This document shows positions 23,615 through 34,324 of a stretch of 64,000 nt of DNA, in pieces (position 1 is the stretch's first letter; each line of letters opens with the position of its first letter). Source of the DNA: Tenodera sinensis (Eukaryota; Arthropoda; Insecta; Mantodea; Mantidae); NCBI GenBank assembly GCA_030765045.1, contig CM060965.1, positions 22,541,585-22,605,584 on the forward strand, read 5' to 3'. A model generated the notes under the pieces. The model saw nothing but the letters and a program-made list of their open reading frames with translations, ran no database searches and was not told the origin of the DNA. A program made the translations under genes and the position numbers.

Positions 23615-24410
23615 TTTTATTTTCTTTACTGGTAAGTAGGGGAAGTATTGTATTCCACCCAAAAATTCGATGTCGAGATTTCACCGGAAATATATATTTT
23701 GAGGCCTCCTGAATCCAAAAAAAAGCATTTTTAGAAAAAGCTCCGTGTGTCAGTCTGTCAGTCTGTGGACAGCATAAGTCAAAAACGAAAAGTCGGTTAA
23801 AAGCCAAACTTGGTATTTAAGTTTAATGTCTTTCAAGGATGCCACACGAAGATTTTGAAGAAAATAGCCCCACCCTACACTACCCTTTACATGAAAGATT
23901 TTTCGAAAATTTTGATTTTCTTGAAAATGGCTCTAATGATTTTGATTAAAATGTCATATGTTTGAGATATTTTGATGACAAATGAAATGTATATCTTGAA
24001 TTTTCTGGCTATAGCCCCTGTAGCCGTATTTACTTTGGACGACTTTTGCATAACTGGTAAACCGTTAGAGATAGACCAAATTATACTATACAAAAAATGT
24101 AGATCTTGCTAAAATACACAATTTATGTCTGAAATTATTTTCTTGTAGGGTGAACCATTTCGGAGAAGTTCCTTGTTACGTGTGTGAGATTCGGAAAACT
24201 AAACTTTCGTGAAATGGAACATCGTTGTTCATTTTTTTTTTAGGTTAAGTGTGCAAAGAGAACAGAATTTCAAAGCTTTAAAACATTTGACTATGGCACA
24301 AAGCCTACTGTATTCGAACACTTAACACGAAGAAGATAGAGGAATAAGAGTTTGTAAGAATGGTTAGTACAAGAGTAGAAAAAGTCATGTGAGTGCAACA
24401 CATCAGATTT
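23615..24410 (-). mobile_element. MIE element, near full length
   Basis: The hairpin end is at 23615 and CACATCAGATTTT at 24410. The array site has no TG expansion (CCGTGTGTCAGTCTGTCAGTC). An internal deletion joins TGTATTCGAACAC to TTAACACGAAG and removes about 70 bp that include the CCTACAAGGAAATAAGC segment. Confidence 0.88.
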
Positions 24411-25711
24411 TAAAGCAAAATTGCTGTAGCCTTTTTAAAGTATTAAAGAAATTGTTGCATCAGGTTTTGGTCTGTGGTCGTGAAGGACCATTTAACCATC
24501 AGGGTGTCGTATTTGAATTAAATTCACATACACAAGTTTCTTTTCTAGGCTCTATCGGAATAAGGCTATACAAATTCCCATCTCCCATGTGACGTAGGAG
24601 AGTTATTGTGAATTACAATATTTATGTGATATGTCCATGCATTAAGTGTATTGTAGATTCTCGGAAGTGGGGACGGGTTGACGACTATATCTCGTTTCAA
24701 AAGCTGACTGTGCAAAGCTGCTTTAGGGGTTATATTGCAATATACTACTATTTCTTACTCTTCCAGAAAATAAAAGAGCCTTAATTCTGACATCTGCATT
24801 GCGCATATCTTTATATGATCTCTCTCGCTTCATCCGCTTGCTTCATTTATTTCCTTGAAATGGCTCAGGTTTAATATCGTCGAGCTGATCGGGAGATGCA
24901 TTTGTATTTGACGATCTGAAGAAAATAATGATGTGCATCTGGCACGACTTATTGGATATATTGCTCGTCTTTCCATCTCGAGCGTTTCAAATATATCATT
25001 TCCCTCTTCGCGTCTTTGTCACCAATTTAAGAGTCTCACTCACTGGAGCATAATTTCCATGTGGGGCTTTCAGAGGGGAGGTCCTATTCGAAACTGTTGA
25101 AAAGCCATTCAATTTCTTTTTGTGCGAAGTAGATAGCGAGAAAGCCACTTTGCAGGCGGGCGGGCGGGAAGAGCGAGGAGGAGAGTGGGTTTGCAACACT
25201 TCGTCACTTGAAGCTTTTGTCTCGAAATGAACTCCAGCGGGTATTAATCAAGGCTGATAACATAGAAGCCATGTAATTGAAAAGCCGCGTAGCTTCCTTC
25301 CTTGACAAACTCCGGTTTCAAAGACTGCCAATTATCATTGCAGGGCTAAAGACTTGATTATACGCCAGCACCTGTTGGCAGAATCCCATTACGATGTAGA
25401 GGTGCATTGTCGTAAAGCTGCTCCAGAAACGCTAATAGGATGCTGCCTTCCTGAACGTAATACCCACCGTCCGTTCTCTCTAATGCAATAGCCAGCCAAC
25501 CAGCGAGCCCCCTTTAACAAGAACGACTACGATTCTGATAATGTTCAGATGAAAAACTGTATCATGACACGATCCATCCGTGAAATTGACCTGTGCAACA
25601 TGTTAGCTTCAAATGGAGCGTTCAACTATCGATTATTGTGATATAAGGATGGTAAATGGTTTATAACAGAATCGACCTTAGTTGCTCATTGAAGCTAAAT
25701 TGTTATTTGTG
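24411..25711. other. Unassigned region
   Basis: About 1.3 kb with no recognised gene. A GC-richer stretch at about 25130-25200 includes GGCGGGCGGGCGGGAAG. No splice-supported exon was seen. Confidence 0.35.
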
Positions 25712-26063
25712 AGTTCAAGGGCGCTTGACTTCTAGGTCATCAGCAACCTTAAAAACTTCATGGCGATAGCCAGACATAAATTTGAATCAGGAATACAATT
25801 GCTAGTAACAAAGAAGATATACATATAAACGTAAAAACAGTGTCAATAGGCAGATATAAAACAAGGTAACAAATACGTCAAAAAGCATAAAAAATATCTA
25901 AAATTTTGAATCCTCAAATTGATATTTCACTCCGCTAAAAGCTTAAAAACTCTATCAACCGCTGCTTTGTCGTCCGCTAAGAGCTCTGCAAGTCTGACAG
26001 GCAACTGCAGAGAGCCTCGAAGGTGCGCTAGAGAGGAACACTCTAATACCACGTGACGGACAT
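25712..26063 (-). mobile_element. I/R1-like non-LTR retrotransposon, 3'-end copy A (5'-truncated)
   Basis: A short minus-strand copy holds only the end of the last ORF and the 3' UTR. It matches the left end of copy B (26068-28222) almost throughout: GGGCGC(T)TGACTTCTAGG, CGATAGCCAGACATAAATTT, and TCAACCGCTG-TTTGTCGTCCGC. On the minus strand the protein tail corresponds to the copy B segment ending ...FNFLAE-NINL. It is a typical 5'-truncated insertion. Confidence 0.75.
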
Positions 26064-26678
26064 TGTTATTATTGATTTGGTTTAAGGGCGCTCAACTTCT
26101 AGGTCATCAGCGCCCTTAAAAGATTCATGGCAATAGCCAGATATAAATTTCACTCAAAAAATAAAAATACTAGCAACAAGAAAAATATACAAAGGTAAAA
26201 AGCAGCGGCAATAGCCAGATATGAAACAAGGTGATAAAAATGTCCAAAAGCAGAAACAGATAATTAAAAAATTTTAAATCCTCAAATTGATATTGCACTC
26301 CGCTAAAAAATTAAAAACTCTATCAACCGCTGTTTTGTCGTCCGCTAGGACCTCTGCAAGTCTGTCAGGCAGCTGCAGAGAATCCCGAAGGTGCGCTAGA
26401 GAGCAACACTCTAGCAGCTCGTGGCGAACTGACAAAAGGTTGTCACACAGCGGACATAGAGGCGGAGGGTCCCTTTTAAATAGGTAACCATGCGAAAAAT
26501 TGCAGTGCCCTATTCTTAATCAAGCCAAACTAACCTCCTCGCGACGAGATGTGCGACAGGAAGTTACCCAGTTTATCGGAAGTTCTTTCACTTCTCTAAG
26601 CTTATTACCGCGGAGAGCTGACCACTCGTCGTGCCAGGACGACAGCACCGCTCTCCGCACTTCAAGCATAAAGTCTTC

Positions 26679-27260
26679 CTAACTAACACGTGAGATGGTA
26701 ATACTGGGTTCTGTAGCTGCCGTCTTTGCTGCTAAATCTGCCATTTCATTCCCCGGCAAACCTACGTGACCGGGAATCCATGCACACACCACGTCAACGC
26801 CAGAAGCGTGTAAAACATGGAGGGCATCCTGGATACGTTGTACAATTGGGTGGGGGTTGTACAACTGACAAAGGCTCTGCAGTGCACTAAGGGAATCGCT
26901 CAAAATCAGGCAGTCACCTAATTTACGACAGCTCACATACAAAACGGCTCGGTAAATTACATAAAGCTCTGCAGTAAAAATGGAAGTGTTATTTGGAAAA
27001 CCGAATGTATATGGTTCGGTTCCATAAACATAAGCACATCCAACACCGTTAGTGTTCTTTGACCCATAGGTGTAAATATATCGACGGTCAGTGTAGCCTG
27101 ACAAAAATTCTAAAAAACACGTGCGGATACTTGAAATAGGCATCATGGACTTCCGGTGTACGGTCATCCCAAGATCTACATGGGGCGTGCCAGATAGCCA
27201 AGGGGGGTAAAGCATCTCGCCCTTGGCGAACATCCCGAGCAGTTCCACTCCAAGCTTCAT
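26679..27260 (-). pseudogene. RNase H domain of the non-LTR retrotransposon
   Basis: RNase H in these elements degrades the RNA template after reverse transcription. This frame shows the expected landmarks: a first-strand block reading IYTYGSKNTNGVG, the Glu block SIFTAELYVIYRA, the Asp block LILSDSLSAL and the final block IPGHVGLPGNEMADLAAK. The first block normally reads Y-T-D-G-S-K. Here the catalytic Asp codon is TAT (Tyr), so the domain should be inactive. A stop lies just after the domain (SRVS then stop), before the EDFMLEVRRA tail, and another follows in the tail (SLA then stop). Family members have this domain fused downstream of reverse transcriptase in one long ORF. Confidence 0.85.
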
Positions 27261-27499
27261 TAGAAGATCTTGGAAACGAAACCCTAAGGGTGCTATTCCT
27301 ATACCGTTCTCTTAGCGTGGTGGTGAAAAAATAAGCGAACGTTGGCTGCTTAGGCATACAATCATAATTTGCCAAGAGAATCTCACGCCGATATTGCAGA
27401 GGAGGTTCTGCGGACTCGGCGTAAAGACTAACCACTGGGCTTGTTGGAAAAGCTCCTATTGCCATGCGGATGCCCCTATTGTGGACCGCGTCTAATCTC

Positions 27500-28222
27500 A
27501 GCACAGATGGTCGTGCTGACGAATAAACGATACACCCATAGTCTAGTTTGGATCGGAATCAGTGCGCGATAGATTCGCAACAAAATTGTCCGATCCGCTC
27601 CCCTCGATTTGCCATTTAGCACTTGCATGATATTTAGGGAACGGTCACATCGTGCTCTTAGCTGTGTAATATGCGACGACCAACTAAGCTTCCTGTCCAG
27701 ATCAAACCCAGGAAGCGCGTCTCTTCTGCGAAGGGAAGTGAATCTGGACCAAATCGGAGCGAAGGTGGTAATCGTCTCCTACGGCGCCAGAAATTAACGC
27801 AGATTGACTTCTCAGTTGAGAAACGGAAGCCGTTTTTCACGCTCCATTCTCTAAGGTTGTCCAAACATTGCTGCAGGCGCCGTTGTAAGAACGCCGTGCG
27901 CTGAGAAGTGCAATAGACAGCGAAGTCGTCCAAATAGGCATGACGAAACTCCAAGTGGAACACATTTCCAGGTGGAGTTAATTGGTATACCAAAGAGCGT
28001 GACACTTAGTATCGAACCCTGAGGTACTCTCTCCTACTTAACAAAAGAATTAGAAAAACCCGAGCCGACCGTTACTTGGAAAAGGCGGTCTTTCATAAAC
28101 TCCTGAATGAACAGTGGCAGGTGTCGACGTATGTTCTAGGTATACAGGGAACGTAGAATCCCTGCTCGCCAGCACGTATCATAAGCTTTCTCGAGATCGA
28201 AAAAATATGCCAAAGGTTTGAC
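27500..28222 (-). pseudogene. Reverse transcriptase fragment of the non-LTR retrotransposon
   Basis: The minus strand encodes the palm of a non-LTR reverse transcriptase in several broken frames. Motif A, FFDLEKAYDTCW, contains the first catalytic Asp. A segment reading GSILSVT follows in the position of motif B. An open stretch (27658-28005) then contains YLDDFAVYC, the Y-x-D-D box with Leu at the variable position, and GFRFSTEKS of motif D. Downstream, LRLDAVHNRGIRMAIGAF marks the linker before RNase H. Stops and at least one frameshift (around 27505-27660) break the reading. Fingers and endonuclease regions are absent. Confidence 0.8.
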
Positions 28223-28288
28223 AGTTCTTCATAAATCCGTTCATTACACATATATATTGGCACAAGGAACCTGAAATATCACACTGTT

Positions 28289-28417
28289 ATTACTTTCTCT
28301 GCTGATAAGTAGAGGAAGTATTTTATTCCATTCAAAAATTCGATTTCGTGATTTTACTGGAATTATATGCTTTGACACCCCCTGAATCCAAAATTATTTT
28401 TAGAAAAAGGTCCGCTT

Positions 28418-28480
<63 letters not shown>

Positions 28481-29146
28481 TGTGTGTGTCAGTCTGTGGA
28501 CAGCATAACGCAAAAACGAAAAGTCGGTTAAAAACCAAATTTGGTATTTAAGTTTAACGGCTTTCAAGGATGCGACACGAATATTTTGAAGAAAATGTCT
28601 CCACCCTGAACTACCGTTTACATGGAACATTTTTCGAAAATTTTTATTTTCTTGAAAATGGCTGCAACGATTTTGATTAAAATGTCATATGTTTGAGATA
28701 TTTTTATGACAAATGAAATGTATATCTTGAATTTTCTAGCTATGGCCTCTGTAGTCGTATTTACTCTGGACGACTTTTGCATAAGTCGTAAACCGCTAGA
28801 GATGGACAAAATCATGCTGTACAAAAATGTAGATCTTGCTAAAATACACAATTTATGTCTGAATACATTTTCTGGTAGAGTGAACCATTTCGAAGATATT
28901 CGTCGTTATCTGTGTGAGTTTCGGAAAACTTAAAACTTTCGTGAAATGGAACATCGTAGTTCATTTTTATGTTACATGTGCAAGGAGAACGGAATCTCAA
29001 AGCTTTAAAACATTTGACTATCGCACAAAGCCTACTGTATTCTAATATCTCCCTTGCACCTACAAGGAAATAAGCAATAAGATAATTTGTACAAATGTTT
29101 ATCTTAACTAACACGAAGAAGATATAGGAATAAGAGTTTGTAAGAA
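28289..29146 (-). mobile_element. MIE element, near full length, (TG)n expanded
   Basis: The hairpin end is at 28289 (TACTTTCTCTGCTGATAAG). The array site carries (TG)n at 28421-28490 with one TTTG interruption. The copy stops at AGAGTTTGTAAGAAC (29146), so the last ~55 bp, including the inner ACTTTCTCTACT motif and the TCTGATG terminus, are missing. Confidence 0.88.
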
Positions 29147-29689
29147 CACAGACTAAACTTTTCGTCACTAGTAAACTAGTTTCTTATTGCCTGCAATCCA
29201 TTGTGTGGTGATTGTTCTAGAACATTCCATCATTCCATTCCACCTGCTGATTCATATGTAAAACCGCATAATTATGTGCTTTGTACATATTCCTTGTTCC
29301 CTAAAGCGAACGTAAACCAGCGCTTGTATATTTTGCTTGTCCCTTTTTGTTTGTTCGAATTGAATTGTCCGGTCTTTGTAAACACGAAATGGTTTATGCA
29401 TTAACAGGGAAACTAATTGTGAACTGGGGTAGACAAGATGCTTGTGGAAATCCGAAATTGGGTTGGAAATAAAACTGGAAGAGTGCATTCCATATAGTGC
29501 TCCTTTGTGAGCAATGGATACGTTGCAGCAAATTCATTAATAAATAAAAAGAATTTTCTGCATTCATTCAGATGTCATATTTGCGTCCCTTTTATAGGTT
29601 ATTCTTGCAGAAGTTTATTTTAGTACCTGTTCCATGTTAATGTCACTATAGGTACAAAATCAATAGAGGAAGTTGAAACGATATTCATT
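29147..29689. other. Unassigned spacer
   Basis: No gene recognised. Confidence 0.3.
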
Positions 29690-30125
29690 TCTTTGTATGG
29701 GGTCGCTAAAAATGTAGGTAAGCATTTTAACCAAATAGCAAAGAATTGAAAAATGAGTAACAGGCATATCTCGGAAACATTTAGTGCCACAAAAATTATT
29801 TGAAATAAATTGCATATTACAAAGAGATATACATTTCTTGCATACCAAGTATTTATTATTTGTGGTTTGTCAACTATAAAACTTACATAAATTCACAATA
29901 TAAATGTTATTAGCAAAAAATTACATAACAGTAATAATCTTAAGCATATGGTATTTTAATTAAAATCGTTAAATTAGTTTTTGTCAAATCAAACCTTATG
30001 TAAATTTGTCCATTGCCAAAGGTGATTTGGGGTTAGAGGTTTTCTTTGAAATTTTAGCTTTAGTTGGTGAATTTAAGGATAAATTTTGATATTCAACGAC
30101 CTTCACCGTAAGTTAAACGCGTAAA
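29690..30125 (+). mobile_element. Ancient MIE relative
   Basis: Heavily diverged, but the order of blocks is kept: CAGGCATATCTCGGAAAC, CATATGGTATTTTAATTAAA, ATCGTTAAATTAG, GTCCATTGCCAAAGGTGATTT and GGGGTTAGAGGTTTTCTTTG. These track the recent-copy blocks CATATGACATTTTAATC, AAATCGTTAGAGCC, TCCATGTAAAGGGTAGTTT and AGGGTGGGGCTATTTTCTTC. It ends next to a TGAC-rich minisatellite at the position of the array site. Confidence 0.6.
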
Positions 30126-30157
30126 TACATTCACTCACTCACAAACACACACTGATT

Positions 30158-30680
30158 GCCTGACTGACCGGACTGACTTGGCTGATTGACCTGACTTGGC
30201 TGACTGACTGACTTGACTTGAGTGACTTGACTGACTTGACTGGCGTGATTTGACTTGACTGGCGTGATTTGACTTGACTGGCGTGACTTGACTGACTGGC
30301 GTGACTCGACTGACTTGACTTGAGTGACTTGACTGACTTGACTGGCGTGATTTGACTTGACTGGCGTGACTTGACTGACTTGGCTGACTGACTGACTTCA
30401 CTTGAGTGACTTGACTGACTTGACTGGCGTGATTTGACTTGACTGGCGTGACTTGACTTGACTGGCGTGACTCGACTGACTTGACTTGAGTGACTTGACT
30501 GACTGGACTTGACTGACTTGACTTGACTGGCGTGACTTGACTGACTGGACTTGACTGACTGGACTTGACTGGCGTGACTTGACTGGCGTGACTTGACTTG
30601 ACTGGCGTGACTTGACTGGCGTGACTTGACTTGACTGGCGTGACTTGACTGACGTGACGACTTGACTGACGTGACTTGAA
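30158..30680. repeat. GACTTGACTGGCGT-type minisatellite
   Basis: About 520 bp made of shuffled short units: GACTTGACTGAC, GACTTGACTGGCGT and GACTTGAGT. Longer higher-order blocks repeat at irregular spacing. Open frames rich in Ser, Gln and Val are products of the repeat. It starts at ATTGCCTGACTGACCGG, next to the ancient MIE relative. Confidence 0.95.
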
Positions 30681-31461
30681 TTTTTTTCGGCGAGACGGTT
30701 CTTTATTGACAATGCCTGGTTAACGTATAGCCGAAGCAATATGGACCTTCGACCCGGTGCTGTGTGACGTAAAATGTAGGCAAATTGACGCGTTTTCTGA
30801 GTAGATTAATCATAATTAATGTACTATTTGTATAAAAATAAGGTTTTACTATTGTGAAGTGCAATGTAAAGGGAATTATCACACCAGAGTGAACATGCTC
30901 GATGCCTAGAGGATTTATCTAACATCAAGTTCAGGTTATATACCTCTATTAACAACAGTACCCACCTTGTTCTTGATAATAGATAGGATACATAATGCTC
31001 AGTTGTGAAAAGGATCCAAATGCTTCATTGCTTATAGGCTTTACAACACTCAGGGCGCATGCAGTTCCCTTTGTGCTCATTTGTAATAGATCTCTGTGCA
31101 ATACTCGCCACATTCATTGTGAGCGCTCTTCATCTGAAACAATCGCATCATTTAGTTGTTCCACTCGACCGCGCCGAGCCGAGCCGAGGGTTGCCTAACT
31201 CAATCTGCGCTTGACGTCTAAACATTATGTAAGCAAACAACAGCTCACTCAACTGCTGTAATAATCATAATATAACCCAACTTTTGAGACTCTACTGCGG
31301 TGAAAACAGGGAAATTGCACTGAGCAATATTAGTTTTGGACACAGTACCTTCACACGGTCTTTAAAACCTGACGTGTTACATCTCTATGACTTTCTCCAG
31401 CCATTATCCCTTATCTACGAACAATTCCTCCAGAAAGTTTCCTTGTAGCCATAAAAAAAAA
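30681..31461. other. Unassigned region
   Basis: No gene recognised. A GC-rich motif CGCGCCGAGCCGAGCCGAGG lies at about 31171-31190. Confidence 0.3.
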
Positions 31462-32085
31462 TCTGATGTGCTCCACTCACATGACTTTCTCTACTCTTGT
31501 ACTAACCATTCTTACGCTTTGAGCGATAGTCAAATCTTTTAAAGCTTTGAGATTCCGTTCTCTTTGCACACGTAACATATAAAAAATGAACAACGATGAC
31601 CCATTTCACGAAAGTTCTAAGTTTTCCGAAACTCACACACATAAGGAATATCTCCGAAATGGTTCACCTTACAAGAAAATTTATTGAGACATAAATTGTG
31701 TATTTTAGCAAGATCTACATTTTTTGTGTAGTATGATTTGGTCTCTCTCTAACGGTTTACCAGTTATGCAAAAGCCGTCCAGAGTAAATACGACTACAGG
31801 GGCTATAGGCAGAAAATTCAAGGTGTACATTTCATTTGCCGTAAAAATATCTCAAACATATGACATTTTAATCAATATTCTTACAGCCTTTTCAAGAAAA
31901 TGAAAATTTTCGAAAAATCTTCCATGTAAAGAGTAGTTTAAGGTGGGGCTATTTTCTTCAAAATCTTCGTGTCGCATCCTTGAAATACATTAAACTTAAA
32001 TACCAACTTTGGTTTTTAACCTACTTTTCGTTTTTGCGTTATGCTGTCCACAGACTGACACACACACACACAGATCTTTTTCTGC
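31462..32085 (+). mobile_element. MIE element with internal deletion, fused to an ancient copy
   Basis: It starts AAAATCTGATGTGCTCCACTC. A deletion of about 125 bp joins CTAACCATTCTTACG to CTTTGAGCGATAG. The array site is a short CA run (32060-32071). The copy breaks at ATCTTTTTCTGCTGC (~32085) and continues directly into a much older MIE relative in the same orientation. The hairpin end is therefore missing. Confidence 0.85.
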
Positions 32086-32089
32086 TGCT

Positions 32090-32535
32090 AATTTTCTTGA
32101 AGGTGCAAGGGAAATACAGGAATGCAGTAATGAAAGTTACAAGTGTTATAAACCTAGTCGCTTTGAAATTATTTTCTATTTGCGTGGCCAAGAGATAAAA
32201 ATATAAATAACGGCGTCTCATTCGAGAAAAGTATAAATATTTGAAAATTTAGACAAATAACAAGGAATTTATTCGAAATGGTTTACTCCAAAAAATAGTA
32301 ATTATAAACATTTGATGTAAATGTGTGTTTTAAGAAGATCTACATGTTCTTTTGTATACCAAGATTTGGTCTATCGGTTACGGCTTATCAGTTATGTAAA
32401 AGCCATCAAGAGTAAATACGACTACATTGGCTATAGCCAGAACATTCAAAATGTTCATTTCATTTGCCACAAATGTCTTAAATATATGGCATTTTAATCA
32501 AAATCGTTCGAGTCATTTTTGAGAAAATCAAAATA
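32090..32535 (+). mobile_element. Ancient MIE relative
   Basis: Diverged but collinear: TTCTTGAAGGTGCAAGGGAA, CTTTGAAATTATTTTC, ACAAGGAATTTATTCGAAAT, GATTTGGTCTATCGG, AGAGTAAATACGACTAC and GCATTTTAATCAAAATCGTT. It lacks the TCTGATG end (taken by the junction at ~32086) and everything after the AGAAAATCAAAAT block, where a SINE begins. Confidence 0.75.
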
Positions 32536-32665
32536 TTCAACGTCGTGGGTTCGAGTCTCGGCAACCGCAGTCAAATGTGGCTGTGGTAAAGTATGGGGAG
32601 GGCCCACAAAATAATCGGTGTGATCCGGTTGCATGGATTTTGCTTCTCTTTAAAAAAACAGTACA
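32536..32665 (+). repeat. tRNA-derived SINE fragment
   Basis: Box B reads GTGGGTTCGAGTCTC near 32546. A short body and an A-rich tail (TTTAAAAAAACAG) follow. Box A is missing, so the head is truncated. It lies directly at the broken edge of the ancient MIE copy. Confidence 0.5.
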
Positions 32666-32885
32666 ATGTAAATTGCTAAAAAAATAATTTTCTACAATTC
32701 AGAACATCTCAAATAGATATGTTTAATTGGTGCGGACAGGACAACAAGAATATAGCATAAAAAACCGTTAAAAGTATTACAAATAGGGGAAAAATGCCTA
32801 TGCTTATTAATATGGACATCGGGACTGAGAGGGTTAAAGATGTAAACGGCGCTTATCTTGTCACCAGCCTCGGCTTAGGATCGAT

Positions 32886-33215
32886 TTAGTTCCAATGTGT
32901 GGGCAGAAATTGTGGGGCTCCCAGGACCATACATTTTACCGAACAGATTAACAGGTGCTGTGTATCATCGATTCCTGCGCGATGAGTTACCCCTTCTTTT
33001 GGAGGGGTTATGACTGGAAAACGATGTATGTTGTTTATGCATGTCGGGGCAGCACCCCATTTTGTACGCATCGTACGACAATGGATTAGTCGAGAAGGTC
33101 CAGTAGCATGGGTTCCCCGTTCGCCGGACCTCAATCCATTAGGTTTCTGGCTATGGGGATATTTTGACGCACATTGCACTTTTTGTAAAAGTATTTCTAA
33201 ATCATCAATGTAGGG
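32886..33215 (+). pseudogene. Mariner-like (Tc1/mariner superfamily) transposase fragment
   Basis: The first frame reads SNVWAEIVGLPGPYILPN then RLTGAVYHRFLRDELPLLLE, typical of the region before the second catalytic block in an insect mariner-like family. A frame change near 33005 leads to CMLFMHVGAAPHF and then GPVAWVPRSPDLNPLGFWL. The second catalytic Asp, normally in M-H-D-G-A, is Val here, and the residue after N-P-L, usually Asp, is Gly. The enzyme would be dead. No N-terminal domain or inverted repeats were found nearby. Confidence 0.75.
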
Positions 33216-33769
33216 AAATGTAGAGCTATATTCTCCATAGGGTGAGGTGTCTGCTTAGTGTGGAAATGTTTACGTCTTTCACATCTGAAATATACAGTCC
33301 ATGATATACAAATGAATGCGCCGCACCGCGTTATGCTTCTGGTTGAAAGCAAGCGCTGTGAAGCGTACTGGCAATTGATCCATAGGAGCGATATGGTTAC
33401 TCAAACTTGGAGAGTGTGTCTGTCCCGAGAGGCATGAGCTGTCTGAAGAAAACACACCGACACATGATTGATGAGCAGTTAATGATCAAGTTGATACGAG
33501 GACATCCCTCTAACAACTTATTCATATTCCGTGATATATGTTCCATTTCTGTCACAGTGATAGTGCAAACATGATTATATGGTGATTAGTGAAAGCTTCT
33601 CATATTCCATAGAGTTATAAATTAGAACACAAATTTGATACAGCACCACCACGAAAGGAATACCCGTACCCAAGCAAAACTGCATTAGATACTCCAATCG
33701 TAGTAAAACGTAAGCAATAATGCTATACCGCAAGTAGGAATACTATTGAATTTTATAATATTATAATTT
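33216..33769. other. Unassigned, possibly downstream part of the decayed transposon
   Basis: No motif supports a call. The sequence is AT-rich after about 33560. Confidence 0.3.
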
Positions 33770-34246
33770 CATAATATAGACATATTATTTTCATATAAAT
33801 TATCTGGTATGTTAATCATAATCGTTAGAGCTGTTTTTGAGAAAATCAAGAACATGAAAAGGAAGAAGAGGTGGTCTGAAGAGGGGGGGGGGGGGGTTCT
33901 TTGAAAAATTGAACTTAAACCCAAATATCTAATAGAAAATACGTAGTCGTAATCAAACTGCACAAGGTTTAGTTTTTACGTAACACTAACTCAGTCCAAC
34001 ATTGAAATCTCAATATCGTTTAATTTAGTTCCAATATTTAAATAAGTATCAATAATAATTAATATTAATTACATTTACATCCGGAAAATGACCAGAAAGT
34101 ATATTCTCTAACAGACTAACAAGGAATTTTTTCTCAATTTATTTTTTTAGATTCATACTTCCAGTAAATATATCGATATCTAATTTCTGGATGGAATATA
34201 ATTCATCCTTTACCTGCTCGGTCCGTGGTAGAGAAAGTTAAAAATA
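33770..34246 (+). mobile_element. Ancient MIE relative
   Basis: Diverged but collinear with MIE. It has GGTATGTTAATCATAATCGT, TAGAGCTGTTTTTGAGAAAA, a G13 run at the position of the GGGTGGGGC block, then TTTAGATTCATACTTCCAG, ATCGATATCTAATTTCTGGA and a terminal TGGTAGAGAAAGTTAAAAA. The GTAGAGAAAGT end motif is still readable. Confidence 0.65.
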
Positions 34247-34324
34247 AAACTACCTGGATTTCACCAAGCATGGAGAAAACTACTTTAGTGTCAATTTATT
34301 CCAGCACTCGTATTATTGTAGCAA

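Larger units (their letters stand above)
26068..28222 (-). mobile_element. I/R1-like non-LTR retrotransposon, copy B (5'-truncated, decayed)
   Basis: The minus strand keeps, in order, reverse transcriptase motif A (FFDLEKAYDTCW, near 28200), the QGS-type turn, the active-site box (YLDDF, near 27940) and a thumb/linker. An RNase H domain (26679-27260) follows, then a cysteine-containing tail (PPLCPLCDNLLSVRH) and a 3' UTR. The tail runs into an AATAATAA-like sequence at 26068-26085. Stops and frameshifts separate the parts, so it is not functional. The 5' end is cut off near 28222, within the reverse transcriptase, as usual for target-primed insertions. Confidence 0.8.

Noticed and set aside
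26287..26682. Plus-strand open frames at 26287-26682
   Set aside because: They lie opposite the retrotransposon tail (minus strand), which has recognisable Cys motifs and matches copies A and C.
30158..30680. A CRISPR-like array
   Set aside because: Units are short, variable and contiguous with no unique spacers, and the context is eukaryotic.
30135..30739. Ser/Gln/Val-rich frames resembling a repetitive protein
   Set aside because: They are direct translations of the TGAC-rich minisatellite, with frame preserved only by unit length.
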